The notes under the pieces: model-generated
The model's input: the letters and a program-made list of their open reading frames with translations, nothing else
The model's database searches: none
Told to the model about the DNA's origin: nothing
Assembly (NCBI GenBank): GCA_014621425.1
Contig: JAANBB010000231.1
Coordinates: 1 to 62,533, forward strand
Reading direction: 5' to 3'
Source of the DNA: Cylindrodendrum hubeiense
Taxonomy: Eukaryota; Ascomycota; Sordariomycetes; Hypocreales; Nectriaceae
Length of the DNA: 62,533 bases
Shown here: one piece after another, positions 13,404 through 24,860 of the stretch
Position numbering within the stretch: position 1 is the stretch's first letter
Layout: the number at the start of each line of letters is the position of its first letter
Translations under genes and position numbers: made by a program

Positions 13404-14316
13404 TCACCTCCGCATGCCGCTGTAGTCCTGCATCAAGTGCGCCATGTGGACGTTGGTCGCCTTGCCGACACGCTTGCCGGCGCGCTTCCGCTGGGTCTTT
13501 GGCTTGGCGCCCTGGTTGTTGAGCTTGTTGGGGTCCTCGCTCGTAGGCTTCTGCCCGACGCTGACCAGCTTGCGGTGCATGTCGTCGGTGCTGGGCAGCG
13601 GCACGCGGTGCCACATGACGTGGAACTCGTGCTGGACGCTGTAGTGCAGCGAGGCGTCGTCGGGCCACACGTAGCGCGGCAGGTTGTCCTTTTTGGTGCG
13701 CACCACGAGCACCTTGTGATGCCGCTCCAGTGACGAGAGCGTGTCCTCGCAGTCCGGCCAGCCGTCCTTGAGGTCCTTGACCGAGACACCCGAGGCGTCC
13801 GTTTTGCGCTGCAGGTGAGCCAGCAGCGACGTCGCGTCCTTGACACCCGGGATGATGGGCCGGTGCGAGTACATGCCCGTCTGCCACGTCTGCTCGCTCA
13901 GGCTGCCATCAGGCCTCCAGTCGATGCGAGGATGGCCTCGCAGACCGTCGGCCAGCTCGCGCTTGTGTTCCTCAGTGTAGTTGCGCAGACTCAGATGGTC
14001 GATGATCTCGACAATGGTCTTGTCCTCGCCCTTCTTCTTGAGGTACTCGACGGCAAACGTCATCTGCGTCTTGACCTCAGCTCCGTAGCCCGTGAGCTGC
14101 GGCTGCGAGTAGGGGACATCAGGGACGGCATCGCGCTTGCGCTTGGCGCTCGGGGTGTTTGGGTCGGAGGCCGCGGACGGAGAGGGCGAGGGCGGTGCGA
14201 GCGAGGGCGGCGCGAGCGAGGCGGCCTTGGTGGACGTCGGGTTGGAGAGCTTCGCGGCGGCCGAGGCGAGATTCCCCTTGAAGGCGTTGGACTGCTTGTC
14301 CAAGGTACGACGACAT
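13404..14316 (-). CDS. tfa2: Transcription initiation factor IIE beta subunit (frame break after codon 4)
   Basis: TFIIE-beta (Tfa2) pairs with TFIIE-alpha in RNA polymerase II pre-initiation complexes and helps recruit TFIIH. The main frame runs from about 14303 to the TGA at 13404 and gives about 299 residues. A Ser/Pro/Ala-rich N-terminal tail is followed by the first winged helix (about residues 75-145), a second winged helix (about 155-215, including YVWPDD), and a basic C-terminal tail with KTQRKRAGKRVGK. This length is normal for fungal TFIIE-beta. No ATG opens the frame: the plausible start, ATG-TCG-TCG-TAC at 14316-14305, is one base out of phase with the following GAC-AAG-CAG. One extra T near 14302-14303 would account for it, through a sequence error or a true indel. 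Confidence 0.88.
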
Positions 14317-15125
14317 GGTGGGCGAGCGGGTGCGGCGACCGGGGGCTAGTTGATGGACGACGGCTTCGCAGGGTTGGCGGGGGGAGAAAGGCGGAGGCGG
14401 ACGGGGAGAGGGCGAACAAAGGAGAGTGGCACGGGTGGTCAAGGTGAAGCGAAGTTGAGATTGACGTTGATCCGTGAGCAAGGCGAGGCTGAAGTCTGCC
14501 TGGCAAGTGTGGCGTCGCATGGGGCTAGGGGGGCGTAGGCGTAGTTCGTGGTTCGTAGTTCAGGCGCAGGCGGAGAGAAATCCTGCATCAAGGCGGTCAG
14601 CGCCCGGCGCCCATCGGCCAAATTACATGCGCTTCAGCCACACAGCCTTGCGCAAATGGCACAACTGAGAGGGCGGCGAACAATGAACCGAGTTGAGTCG
14701 TGGTCAATCGTTTTTCGTCGATTAAAAAAGAGGATATACATCTACTGCCCAAGATTTCCTTCCCCGGGTTGAAAAAAATCTCCTATTGCAACACCGTGCT
14801 CCATAGCCTTGCCTTGCGCAGCAGAAATTGTGCCCCTCGACAAGGATGCCATTTTCATCATTGGGTCTCGCGCCCACCCTCCACCCCAACAAAAAAATCG
14901 GGGACACATGGGGGGTTTGGAGCCGCCCGCGGAATCTTTCAATGTCCAAGCCAAGCCGGGCATCTGTTTGCGCACGCCGTCTAATTTGCCCGGTCCCAAG
15001 GCCAAACTCCAATTGCATTTGTCGGCCAATTCGGCGGCCGAAGCCCGCTCTTAGATCTCCCAGAAAAAACATTTGCGATGCGATATGCGAATACCAGCCA
15101 AAGGGGTTGGTTATGACGATGCGCT
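14317..15125. other. Intergenic stretch between TFIIE-beta and cytochrome b5
   Basis: This stretch holds the promoter of the TFIIE-beta gene and the 3' region of cytochrome b5. Both genes are on the minus strand. No further gene is supported. Confidence 0.5.
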
Positions 15126-15688
15126 TCACGCCTGCTGCTGGCCCTGGGCGGCGGCCTGCTGCTGCAGGTACTGGTAGCCGGCGTAGGCGAGGAATCCGCC
15201 GACGACAACGACGGCGTAGAGGCCGAGGCTGAGACCGCCGTCGGACTTCATCGAGGGCGAAGTGTTGCCGCCAGAGGGAGCGGCCTTGGGGCCAGGGTCG
15301 CCAGCCTGGAAGAGGAAATGTTAGCCTTCCGGGTTGTGCGCAATTGGGCATTGGGGACGAGATTTCTTACCTGGCGCTTCAGCTCACCGACGTAAAGCTT
15401 CTCGAGGACCTCTCGGGCCTCGTCACTGTGACCGACATCCTCAAAGGCCTCGGTGGAGTCCTGGCCGGCAACGTCCAGCATGACTTCCTCACCACCGCTA
15501 CAAGCAGGAGAATGTTAGCCGGGACCGGACCGCGCATGAGATAAGGGGGAGGGCAGCAGAGGGACGTACGGATGCTCATCCAGGAACTTGGTGCAGTCGT
15601 AGACTTTGTCGTGGATCACACAGAACATGTCGTTCTTGGTGTTGTGCTCGGCAACATCCTGGAAGGTGAACTCCTTGACCTCGGCCAT
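15126..15688 (-). CDS. cyb5: Cytochrome b5, microsomal tail-anchored
   Basis: Cytochrome b5 passes electrons to fatty-acid desaturases, sterol enzymes and P450s at the endoplasmic reticulum. Exons 15688-15570, 15497-15371 and 15305-15126 give 141 residues. The b5 heme domain spans about residues 3-80. The first axial histidine is in the HPGG motif, which is reassembled across intron 1, and the second is in the VGHSDEA segment. A Pro/Ser/Gly linker follows. One hydrophobic segment near residues 108-127 ([18 protein letters not shown]) is a C-terminal membrane anchor, and a short Gln/Ala tail follows it. Intron 1 has a CTAAC branch point. The start is the ATG before [11 protein letters not shown], as in fungal homologs. 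Confidence 0.95.
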
Positions 15689-17952
15689 CTTTGCGGTGTT
15701 GGCGGGGGGTAGATGTGAAGGTGTGTATGGCGGTCTCGGGGACGGGGGGAGCGTTGAGATGCTGCGGCGGGCGCGAGGTTGTGAGAATGGTCGTCGTTCC
15801 GGGCGGGGGAAGAGTTGGAGGAGTTGAGGAAGAGAGTCGGCGGAAGGAAGAGGAAAGAAGAAGAGGATGGAAGCAATGGATGGGAATGGGATGGGATGGG
15901 TTGGCAGAAAGAACCAGAGAGAGTGCAAGGCCACGGTGCCATCCCCTGTCGCGGCAGACACACTACAACCGCTGGACTGGGGACTAGGGACTGGGGACTT
16001 GGGTCTTGGGATTGAGGTACGGAGCAATCTGTACTTGGGAGTGTACACGTCGGGGTACCGCTGGATTACCGCTGGGGTGCGGAAAGATCCCCTGCGCCGC
16101 TCGGCTCACAGGGCGGTCGGGGCGTCCGACAGCGGCTGGCATGTGCCCCGACCCCCGGAGCGCAGCGCGGCAGTCAGGTACCGCACAGGTACTTCGGCGC
16201 ATTTCGGCCAGTACCTCGCGCGCGGCGACTCGCAGTGGGTGGGAAGAAAAAAGGGTCCACGGGTCCCTCTCGTCCCCTCCGCATCCCACTGCATCCACTG
16301 AGCTACCGCGCAGCCCAACCCAGGCCAAAGGTCGACGCCGCCGCGCCGCGTTTTGTTGCTGGTCCTGGTACGATCGGTCTGCCCAAGTTCCGACCCACGG
16401 GCCCTCCACTCCGGCCGCTGCGGACGCAGCCAATGGCGGGCGTCGATATTACCGTCCTCGCGCCCTAATTCGCCCGCCGCTGCTGGCCGGTGCCAGCCTC
16501 CAGGGGTTAGCTCGCTGGGAGGAGATTCCTTTTCAGCAATCTTCTGCCGGCGAGGTACGGAGTACTGCCAGCAGTGCCAGCAGTGCCAGCAACGGGTGTG
16601 TACCTTATCGACGGCGGCCAGCAGCGCAGCGGCTCCAGCCCAGGTACGAATACGCAGTGCCGTGCAGCGTCTGCCCGGCTTTTCCCATCCCCCATGCCCT
16701 GAGCAATGAGCGATCCATCCCACCCCAGCAGCACGAGCCAGATCCACGGCCGTCACCGTCATTTCACCCCATTTCACCCCGAGACCGCGAGCGAGAGCGA
16801 CCAGGACCGCACGACTCGGTTGTACCACCTCCTCATCCCACCTCCGTTGCCCGTAAAGTTACCCGTAAAGTTACCCGCAAGGTAGGGAGGGTAGACAGGC
16901 TGGCAGGTTGGTAGGCCACTCACCCAAGCCCGGAATCCGGAATCCGGAATCGCTACCGAGTGGGTTCTTATCTCTTTCCAGTGGGTTATCCCTAATACCG
17001 TTGGATTCCGCCGCTTCTTTGGTCGATTTATTTCCGCCCGTCGATTCTGGCCAAACTGTCAACTTCTCTCAGAGCAACGGATGCATGGGCACGCACCGGC
17101 GCTCGAAAATCCAAAATCTCGATGCATTTCCACCGCGTTCTGCCCTCGGTACCCGTGGACTCTCGGCTTCCGGCCCAGGAAGGAAATTTCCTCTTTGAGC
17201 ACTGCCGCGGATCCCCAGGCGAACAGAATAATACCTCCGGCGAGCTGACAGGCAACTATCTCCGGGCACCATGCCGGCCGCTTACACACGCGCCGTCACA
17301 ACTCACTCGCTCGACTCCTCTCACTTGTCCGAGGAACCCTTCTGCCCACTCTCGCCCACTCTTGCGACACACTACCCCGCCTCCGCGAAAGCCACTAGGT
17401 CACCTGGGCGCATGGCTCGCGAGAGGTGCTGTGCGCTGTGCAAACTGGGGAATGGGGAATCGGGCACCGAAGCATCCAACCATCGGAGCAAACGCCATAC
17501 GAAGCCCTGCTGAGTTCGCCTTGGAGGACCTTTCTGTCCTGTCCTGTTGCTCCCCAGGGTGGGACGCTGGACTTGCGCAGCACACAGCGGACGGAGACCT
17601 TGCCTTAGCCTACAACGCCGGTATAGGCGATATTCGGCCGTGTCAACCCCAATCCCGATTCCCGGATTCCCGAAGAGGCGTCTCGAGGCGGGGTTGCGTG
17701 CATCATGCATTCACTCGTCTACCTGTGCTTTTTCTAGACAATCTACACGGGTCCGTTCGTGAATAATTGCCAATTGACGACATGGCAATAGCATTCCCGC
17801 ATCATCTGTTCTCTCTGCCGTCCGTTTCTCCACAGTCCTGCATCATCGGTTGCTGCTGTTGCAGGGAGCAGGGAGCACATGGCACGGGGCACGTAATTCT
17901 GGAGGAGAGATGGAGTATCGACACCTTCTCCGTGTCTTGCGAGGTTCAAGGT
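15689..17952. other. Intergenic region upstream of cytochrome b5
   Basis: This 2.3-kb GC-rich stretch has no supported gene. It holds small direct repeats: AGTGCCAGC units near 16566-16592, two copies of a GTTACCCGTAAA-like unit near 16848-16880, and three GGAATCC-like units near 16929-16950. Motifs of the GGTAC type are frequent in the promoter-proximal part. Their meaning is unknown. Confidence 0.45.
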
Positions 17953-18501
17953 TCAGGAACCTTCCACGAGGCTGATGGCTCTCTCTAAGATATCCCGGTC
18001 GCCTTGGTAGGTCAGCTTCTGTAGCGCGTCCTGACAGTCCATGAATTGTGCCGTGAACTGTTCCTCGCCCTTGGCTGGCTTGGTCCCGTCTGAGTCAACC
18101 TCCGCTATGTACCACCATATCAACTTGACGTTCGCCTCACTCCCCCCCAGCTCCCGGACCGTAAGCATGAATGGCTCCGTGAGATTCAAATGCGAGCGCA
18201 CCACGTCAGGAACATTGCCGGTGTCCGTCGGATCCGTGGTGCGCGTCGCCATCCTCACGGGGTACAGATGGCATGGATAACCCGTCTCCTCTTGCACCTC
18301 GCGCAGCGCGGCCGAGCCCCGAGGCTCGCCATGGTTCCGCCGGCCCTTGGCAAGGAGCCATTCCCCGGGCTCCTCACCTGGCTGGTGGTAAAGCAGGCAC
18401 ACCTGTTTCGTGTGCCCCGAAAGATCAAACAGGATTGCGCCACTGCTTTCGACGAATTGTTCCGAGGTATACTGAGTGGTCGGAAAGGTTGAGGTTGCCA
18501 T
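17953..18501 (-). CDS. Nudix hydrolase domain protein
   Basis: This is a predicted Nudix-family pyrophosphohydrolase of 182 residues in a single exon. The Nudix box GX5EX7REXXEEXG is complete at about residues 53-75: a Gly, then a Glu after five residues, then REVQEETGY. These supply the metal-binding glutamates. The upstream segment SSGAILFDLSG is the usual first beta strand. The likely substrates are nucleoside or inositol polyphosphates, as in diadenosine/diphosphoinositol polyphosphate hydrolases, but the substrate cannot be read from the sequence. The ATG at 18501 sits at the expected distance from the fold. No transit peptide is evident. Confidence 0.88.
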   Translation of the reverse strand: MATSTFPTTQYTSEQFVESSGAILFDLSGHTKQVCLLYHQPGEEPGEWLLAKGRRNHGEPRGSAALREVQEETGYPCHLYPVRMATRTTDPTDTGNVPDVVRSHLNLTEPFMLTVRELGGSEANVKLIWWYIAEVDSDGTKPAKGEEQFTAQFMDCQDALQKLTYQGDRDILERAISLVEGS

Positions 18502-19236
18502 GACTATTCACGGATCCCTGTTCGTTGCAACCACCACGAAGTTTTTCCGTTCAAGATGGGCTAAGAGATTCGCCTTCGGCGTAGGTGTCTTCGGTGGCTT
18601 GTGAACCCTATGGCCTAAACTGTGATCACCTGGTAGCCTTGGTCAGCCCACACTGGTGTGTGATGTGTCGACAACGGGCAGAAGGAGGCCAAGTACCAGG
18701 TCTGATAGAGGAAAGTTGGCGCAGTGTGACTGAAGCTGGACAGATCTGAACGGCTCGATTATGGTACAGAAATTGCTCCGCAGATGACTGAGGAACCCAT
18801 TAGGCTGCAACGATGGAGCAGGTTAGCGGCATCTGCATCTGCATCTGCATCCGAGGCGTCCACTCAAGGTGTCCGCTGATCTAGCAGATAGCGTAGATTT
18901 GCCCAGAACAGCAATTACACGGGGTTGAAGTCCCATGCCTGGAAGCCACAATGCCCCACACTCACGTTGCATTGTCGCAGACGACTCCATTTTCCAAGTC
19001 AACGAGTTGCTGCCATTCTCATCATCATTTCAAATGCTATCTTCATGCCGCTCACAGCTGCCGGTAGGTGGGGTTCTCAATCTAGACTCTAGAGGTGCCC
19101 TGCACCAGCCGTCAATGGATTCTCCCCACATTCGATCGCTTTCGATCTCTATCGCGACTCCTCGGATAACATATGCCTGTCATCCCTGCACTCATTGTCT
19201 TCGACACATTTGCTTAGCAGAGTCGCTAATCCCCGT
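18502..19236. other. Intergenic stretch with a CTGCAT hexamer repeat
   Basis: No gene is supported between the Nudix gene and cap1. A short perfect CATCTG-type hexamer array lies at 18829-18852. Confidence 0.55.
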
Positions 19237-20438
19237 CTATCGCCTCGAGCTTCCACCTCCAATGTCCTGGCCCAGCCGGTAGCTCGTCACTCGATCCCAC
19301 TCGATCTTCTGTCGCGTAACGGGCAGCTGTCGTCGCAGGCCCTTGAACGCGCCTTCGCTCAGGCCTACGAATCCCCGGTTCAGTTCCTCCTGGTACTTCT
19401 TTTCCGAAGTTGAGATCTCCTTGATGATGCCCGCGCCGGTGCCGGAAGGGATGGATGCTGCGACGGGCTTGTTGGTCAGCAACCGCACGTTGCCGTCCTC
19501 GTAGTAGTGGACGTCGACCTTGATGGAGCCCTCGAGGCTTCCTGACGAGGGGTCGAAGACGTAATTAGATCTCCAGCGACCGTTCCTGCAACATTGTGTC
19601 AGCTCAGCTCCAACGATCGATCAACTAGAGACAACTAGCAAACTCACCAGAAGTTGTTGGGGCTGTATTTGTTTCCGACAATGACAGCAGCAACCTTGGA
19701 GTCGGACTCGATGGAATAGACGCCGTATGCCGCGTTGGCGAAGTGCTCCTGGACGTAGGCACCGAGGCTCTTGAGCGTAGATTTTCTGATCGGTTGATGT
19801 CAATGACGTTATCGTTGTTATGTTTCGGACTGAAGTACTCACACCAGGTCCGCTTGTGCGCCCTCCAAGACATAGCTTTGCACGGCGCTAGCTTTCTATC
19901 GTCCCATTAGCACCTCGATATTATGTAGCTCCGGTGGCGGGTTGTGGACCTACCTGGGTTGTGTGGTCGAAGGCGAAGCTAGACGAGCTCTCGACATCGT
20001 AGTAACGGCCGTCTCCGAGCGAGTTGTGAGAGCTGATAATGACCTGTCGGACCGAACTCAGCACTTGATCCCCATGAACAATCCGTGTTACTTGTTGGGC
20101 CACCCACCAGCTGACTGCTGCCCGGCAGCTTCACCGTCACGAGCTGCTCCTCGTTGTACTTCTCGAAGGCGGGCACGAGGTCGTCGAGGATGTTGGGGGA
20201 CGAGATGGTAAGGGCTTTGATGTCTGGCAACTGCGCGTCAATGCATGATCCCGGTGGGCAGAGGAAACGGAGCGTAAGTACCTGCTACGACATCTGCGAG
20301 CTTGGGGAGGATGTTAGCAAACGGTGACGGCTGACGTGGAGCTCTCCCAACGGAGCCGGGAGGCGGGGATCATGGCGAAAGTACCTCTCCTGGGGGAGCG
20401 CCCTCGACAAAGGCCGAGACGGTGTCAAGGTCGGACAT
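19237..20438 (-). CDS. cap1: F-actin-capping protein subunit alpha
   Basis: CapZ-alpha forms a heterodimer with CapZ-beta and caps barbed ends of actin filaments at cortical patches. Seven exons join in frame: 20438-20385, 20300-20282, 20223-20108, 20043-19954, 19895-19843, 19785-19648 and 19585-19237. The product is 272 residues, the usual size. Recognisable segments include LADVVADIKAL near the N-terminus, SSHNSLGDGRYYDVES in the middle, GNKYSPNNFWNGRWRS, and KVDVHYYEDGNVRL in the C-terminal half. The C-terminal tentacle region ends IGGGSSRR. The small exon 2 (19 nt) is supported because only this join restores the family sequence. An imperfect hairpin lies about 175 nt upstream of the start. 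Confidence 0.94.
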
Positions 20439-21072
20439 GGTGCGAATAGCCAGCTATGCGAGAAGGGCGGGAGAATAGGGCGAAGAGCTGCGGCGTCGAG
20501 CTGGAGTTGGCGAAGATGGCGTTGAGGCTCAATTCAATGCATCAGGTCCAAGTCCGAGGCCAGGGGAAACGGGGAGGCGGGGCACCAACAGCTCCGAGCT
20601 GGACTGGAGGAGCCAAAGTGGGGGCGCCTGGGGATCGTCACGTCCAGGCGCCCACTTGGGAACCACGGTATTAGTGCATCGAGGAAAACAAGACGGATGC
20701 TATCATAAAATACGTATCGTAAATTTTGGATATGTCTAAAATTCCAAAGATACTAGGGAATGAGGCGTTGAAGAGGCGAATCCATGGACAAGGATGTTGT
20801 CGTTGGGTTTATGCAGTGGTAGCCTCCCACCCAAGGCTCCCAAACCGAGTGATGCGTAAGGCTATGCCACTTAGACAGACTGAGTCTCTATTTCAATTGC
20901 ATTGTAACATTTTGTTTTGTCTTGTAAATAATTGATCATCTGCCCGCTATCTTTTTATTTGCAATGAACAAAGAAACTCTAGCTCCAGCCTGAACTACTC
21001 GAGCTTCATAGAATCGCCAGCATCTAGTCTTGCCAGATACCCTTGACGGTAATTACTGATGTCCTACAACAC
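20439..21072. other. Intergenic stretch upstream of cap1
   Basis: No gene is supported here. It includes the cap1 promoter with an inverted repeat, and the 3' region of the E1-beta gene. Confidence 0.5.
20613..20659. repeat. Imperfect inverted repeat upstream of cap1
   Basis: The arms 20613-20631 and 20644-20659 are complementary over about 16 pairs, centred on GGCGCCTGG/CCAGGCGCC, with three extra bases in the left arm and a 12-nt loop. The hairpin lies in the cap1 promoter or 5' leader. Confidence 0.7.
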
Positions 21073-22324
21073 CTAGTAATCCAAAACCCGTTTGATGTTG
21101 TCATAAATTCCTACAAATCTGTTAGCAACCCATTATACCACGGAAAATTCATGTGTACTCACTTGCAACATCCGGGAGATGGAACTTCTCATAGAGCAGT
21201 GGGTTATGGATGCTCCACCCAGCAACTCGTGCCACCGGCGCTTCCAGCCGATTGAAGGTGTCTGGATCTTCCTGGATCACCGCGGCGACTTCCGCACCAA
21301 TACCTGCATTTACCATCGCTTCATGGACGACCATGACGCGTCCAGTCTTGCGGACGCTCTCAAGCACCGTCTTCTTGTCCCAGGGATATACCGTCCGCAA
21401 GTCGATGAGCTCCACTGAGATGCCCAGCTCCTGCTCCGCTTGCTTGATGGCGGACATACAAAGATACAGCGGCTGACCATAGGAAACTATGGTGACGTCT
21501 TTTCCTTCCTTGAGGATTTCGGCCTTTGATAAAGGCAGCTCATAAGATGCAGTAGGCACCTGCTCGACAGCCGCTCTGTAGAGGATCTTGGGCTCCATGA
21601 AGATACAGGGGTCGTTGCTGCGGATTGCAGCCAGGAGGAGGCCCTTGGCCTGGGTGGGAGAGCGCGGCATGATTACTCTCAAACCCGGGATATGTGTAAA
21701 GAGACTCTCCGGCGATTGGGAATGGTAGAGTCCGCCGTGGCCGACACCGCCACACGGCATCCGCACCGTCAAGCCCCCAACACTTCGCCCGCATGTTCCG
21801 TCACGGTATCGGAACTTGGCGGCCTCGTTGACGAGTTGGTCAAACGCCGGATACACGTAGTCGGCGAATTGGATCTCGGCAATGGGTCGCATGCCTTCAG
21901 CGGCAAGTCCGATACCGAAGCCCATGATGCCTTGCTCTGTGAGAGGCGTATTAAACACTCGATCGGCGCCGTGCGTCTCTGCAAGTCTCATGGTGCAGCG
22001 GAAGACGCCTCCAAAAGCCACATCTTCGCCAAAGATGACGACCGACTCGTCCTCCGAGAGGGCAATGCCCATGGCATCATTGATGGCCTGGAACAGGTTC
22101 ATCTTTTTGGTGGTCCCATTGCGGACGTCTTCGGGCAGCTCCTTGTTGCTCAGGGCCGTCTGGGAGCTATGGGCCAGAAGAGGAGTCGTTGCATAGTCAA
22201 TCGGGAGGTTTAGCTTGGCATTGGGGGGGTGTGTCGAATAGCATCGTGCCAAAGGGAGGGAAACCCGGGCGACAGATGAAGGCGCCAGCGCCCTCTTCAA
22301 CTGGTGGAGTGAGCGGTGCTTCAT
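21073..22324 (-). CDS. BCKDHB: 2-oxoisovalerate (branched-chain ketoacid) dehydrogenase E1 beta subunit, mitochondrial
   Basis: E1-beta pairs with E1-alpha in the mitochondrial branched-chain 2-oxoacid dehydrogenase, which decarboxylates the ketoacids of Val, Leu and Ile using thiamine diphosphate. Exons 22324-21163 and 21110-21073 give 399 residues. The first ~30 residues are basic and rich in Ser, Leu and Ala, as in a mitochondrial presequence. The transketolase-type pyrimidine-binding domain follows, with FGEDVAFGGVFRCT, FNTPLTEQGIMGFGIGLA and FADYVYPAFDQLVNE. The transketolase C-terminal domain contains EVELIDL-type and TGRVMVVHEA segments. Intron 1 has a GTGAGT donor, and removing it yields the normal ending IYDNIKRVLDY. 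A longer frame upstream lacks an ATG. The gene is divergent from exgD across a 396-nt shared promoter. Confidence 0.95.
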
Positions 22325-22720
22325 GGTGTCTGTGGAGTCTGTGGAAAGCAATTGCGGCGATGGATTGAGGAGAAAGACGAGGCAGAGGCCGTCGGAGACG
22401 GCATAACAGCACCGGCTCACATACCTTACTGTCCAGCTGATTGTCCTCGGCGCTGGTGATGTCAAGCTCGGCTTGACACGGCCCCCGCGGAGTTGGCGGC
22501 AATCATCGCCTCTGCAACCACTCTATGTCACTGATAAGATTGTTGCCCCGCCGACAACCGACCAGCGCCAAGACCCGCAGAAATTGGCCCAAAGGGGAAA
22601 TTTGTCGCAAACTGGGTACCAGCGTCGTCATCCAACGTGGTAGGTTAAGCCCTTTTCTACTCTCTCGATGGTCTCTGAACTCTGAGACTTCATTCCAGCG
22701 ACGCCGTCCCAGCTTACATC
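22325..22720. promoter_or_regulatory. Bidirectional promoter between E1-beta and the exo-glucanase gene
   Basis: The start codons of two divergent genes are 396 nt apart, so their promoters must share or abut here. No particular factor site can be assigned with confidence. A possible leader intron of the glucanase gene ends at a CAG near 22698. Confidence 0.5.
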
Positions 22721-24860
22721 ATGGCTCCACGAGAGTCGTCGCGACCATCGCGCGGACAGCGACAGCGAGATCGACAACGAAATGGCCAATCATCGAAGAA
22801 GACCGGAAACAAGAAAAAGAAGTCGTCGGGGAGTCGCAGGCCGGTGTCAGGGTCGGACGAGAGCCGGGAGGAGAGAAGAGCAGAGCGCGAGGAGAGGAGA
22901 GCAGCGAGGACCTCCAAGTCCTTGTCTGCTGGGGCTCTGGCAGACCTGAACAAGGAAAATATTCGGGAAAAGAAGCGGGCGGAACGCGCGAAGCGGGCAA
23001 TTCCAGACGAGTACCAAGACCGGGAACCCGAAAGGCCACGGAAACAACGCAACAAAGAGAAGAAGCGAAGGGTTGTTAGCGGTGCTATCATGGAGGAAGG
23101 GAGAGCGTCGGGACTGAAAGGAGGGAACAACCGATGGAGCGATGACAGCCTCGACAAAGACTTCTACCATAAAGAGCGCCCGAAGAAGAGCAAGAAGAAG
23201 CTATGTGAGTGGTGTGCTTCCTGATAACGGATTGTGGTTGCTAACATGGATAACAGGGATCATTCTCGGATGCAGTGTCGTCCTCCTGATCATCATCATT
23301 GTGGTGGCAGTAGTCGTCAGCAAAAAGAACAAGGATAAAGACAGCAGTGATTCTGACAACTCGGAGTCAAGTTCAAGTTCATCATCAGCCTTGGACGGAA
23401 TGGACCACGCAGACATACCCGACAAGTGGAAAAACACGTATCTCGACCCGTGGACATGGGCATCAACGACCGACTTCAACGTCACCTTCACGGACGAGAT
23501 GGTGGGAGATTTACCTGTCATGGGTCTCAATACGGAATGGGACGACTCAGCCCAGGCGAATGACAATGTGCCCGCACTCAACAAAGACTGGGGTTCTTAC
23601 GCAGACACACCAGCTCGCGGAGTGTGCCTCGGAGGATGGTTATCGTTGGAGCCTTTTATCACGCCGTCGCTCTTCAACTACGATACGGATGAAGGCATCG
23701 TAGACGAATGGACGTTGTCGGAGAAACTAGGTTCCAGTTTGCAAAGTACTCTGGAGGACCATTATTCATCGTTTGTTACGGAGGATACCTTCAAGGATAT
23801 CGCGGCGGCTGGACTAGACCATGTCCGAATCGCCTATTCGTATTGGGCTGTCGAGATCTACGATGGCGACCCCTACCTTTTCCGGACGTCTTGGCGGTAT
23901 CTACTGCGAGCGATCGAGTGGGCGCGGAAGTACGGCCTCAGAATCAACTTGGATCTCCACGGTATCCCAGGCAGTCAGAACGGCTGGAATCATAGTGGAA
24001 GATGGGGGACCATTGGCTGGTTGAACGGGACGGACGGAGACACAAACGCGGAGCGTGGCTTGGCGATTCACAACCGCCTGTCCAAGTTCTTTGCGCAGGA
24101 CCGATACAAGAACATCATCACGCACTATGGCCTCGCTAACGAACCGCGAATGACCTACTTGTCGACTAGCGACGTCATCAGCTGGACAGAGTCGGCTTAC
24201 ACTCTGGTCAAGAAGAACGGACTCGATGCGCTTATCATTTTCGGAGATGGCTTCAGAGGCCTCGACAACTGGCAGGGCGAGATGACAGGATACGACGACA
24301 TGGTGCTCGACGTGCACCAGTATGTCATCTTTAACGAGAACCAGATCGACTACACGCATAAAGAGAAGGTCAACTACGCGTGCGACGGATGGACGGAGCA
24401 GGCCGAGGACAGCATGGACACCAGCACAGGCTTTGGGCCGACCATCTTCGCCGAGTGGTCACAGGCCGACACAGACTGCGCCAAGTTTCTGACGGGCGTG
24501 GGCTGGGGCAACCGGTGGGAGGGCACGTACGACACGGGCAACACGAGCACTTCGATCCTGACGCCGCGATGCCCGACCAAGAGCTCCAAGTGCTCATGCG
24601 ACAGCGCCAACGCGGACCCCAGCGACTGGAGCAGTGAATACAAGAAGTTCCTCCTCATGTTCGCCGAGGCGCAGATGTACAGCTTTGAGAAGGGCTGGGG
24701 CTGGTGGTACTGGACCTGGAAGACGGAGTCGGCGTACCAGTGGAGCTACGAGGCCGGGCTCAAGGCCGGCGTGCTGCCGGAGAAGGCCTACGAGCGGGAC
24801 TTTAAATGCGACTCGGACGTGCCAGACTTTTCGGACGATGGGCTACCGGAGTACTACTAA
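22721..24860 (+). CDS. exgD: Glucan 1,3-beta-glucosidase, GH5, type II membrane protein (ExgD type)
   Basis: This is an exo-1,3-beta-glucanase of family GH5 that trims cell-wall beta-glucan. Exons 22721-23204 and 23257-24860 give 695 residues. The first ~160 residues are a highly basic cytosolic tail rich in Arg, Lys and Glu. One membrane span follows at about 163-185 (IILGCSVVLLIIIIVVAVVV), reassembled across the intron, so this is a type II anchored enzyme. A Ser/Asp-rich stem precedes the GH5 domain. The acid/base Glu is in YGLANEPR (residue 457) and the nucleophile Glu in FAEWSQ (residue 561). Conserved RGVCLGGWLSLEPF and NLDLHGIPGSQNG segments are present. Length and architecture match Aspergillus ExgD. 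Confidence 0.94.

Noticed and set aside
16006..16914. A 302-codon plus-strand frame
   Set aside because: The sequence is random-looking with clustered Cys, Arg and Pro, several frames are open over the same GC-rich DNA, and there are direct repeats inside it.
22325..22465. N-terminal extension of the E1-beta frame
   Set aside because: The longer frame starts without an ATG. The ATG at 22324 gives a normal mitochondrial presequence.
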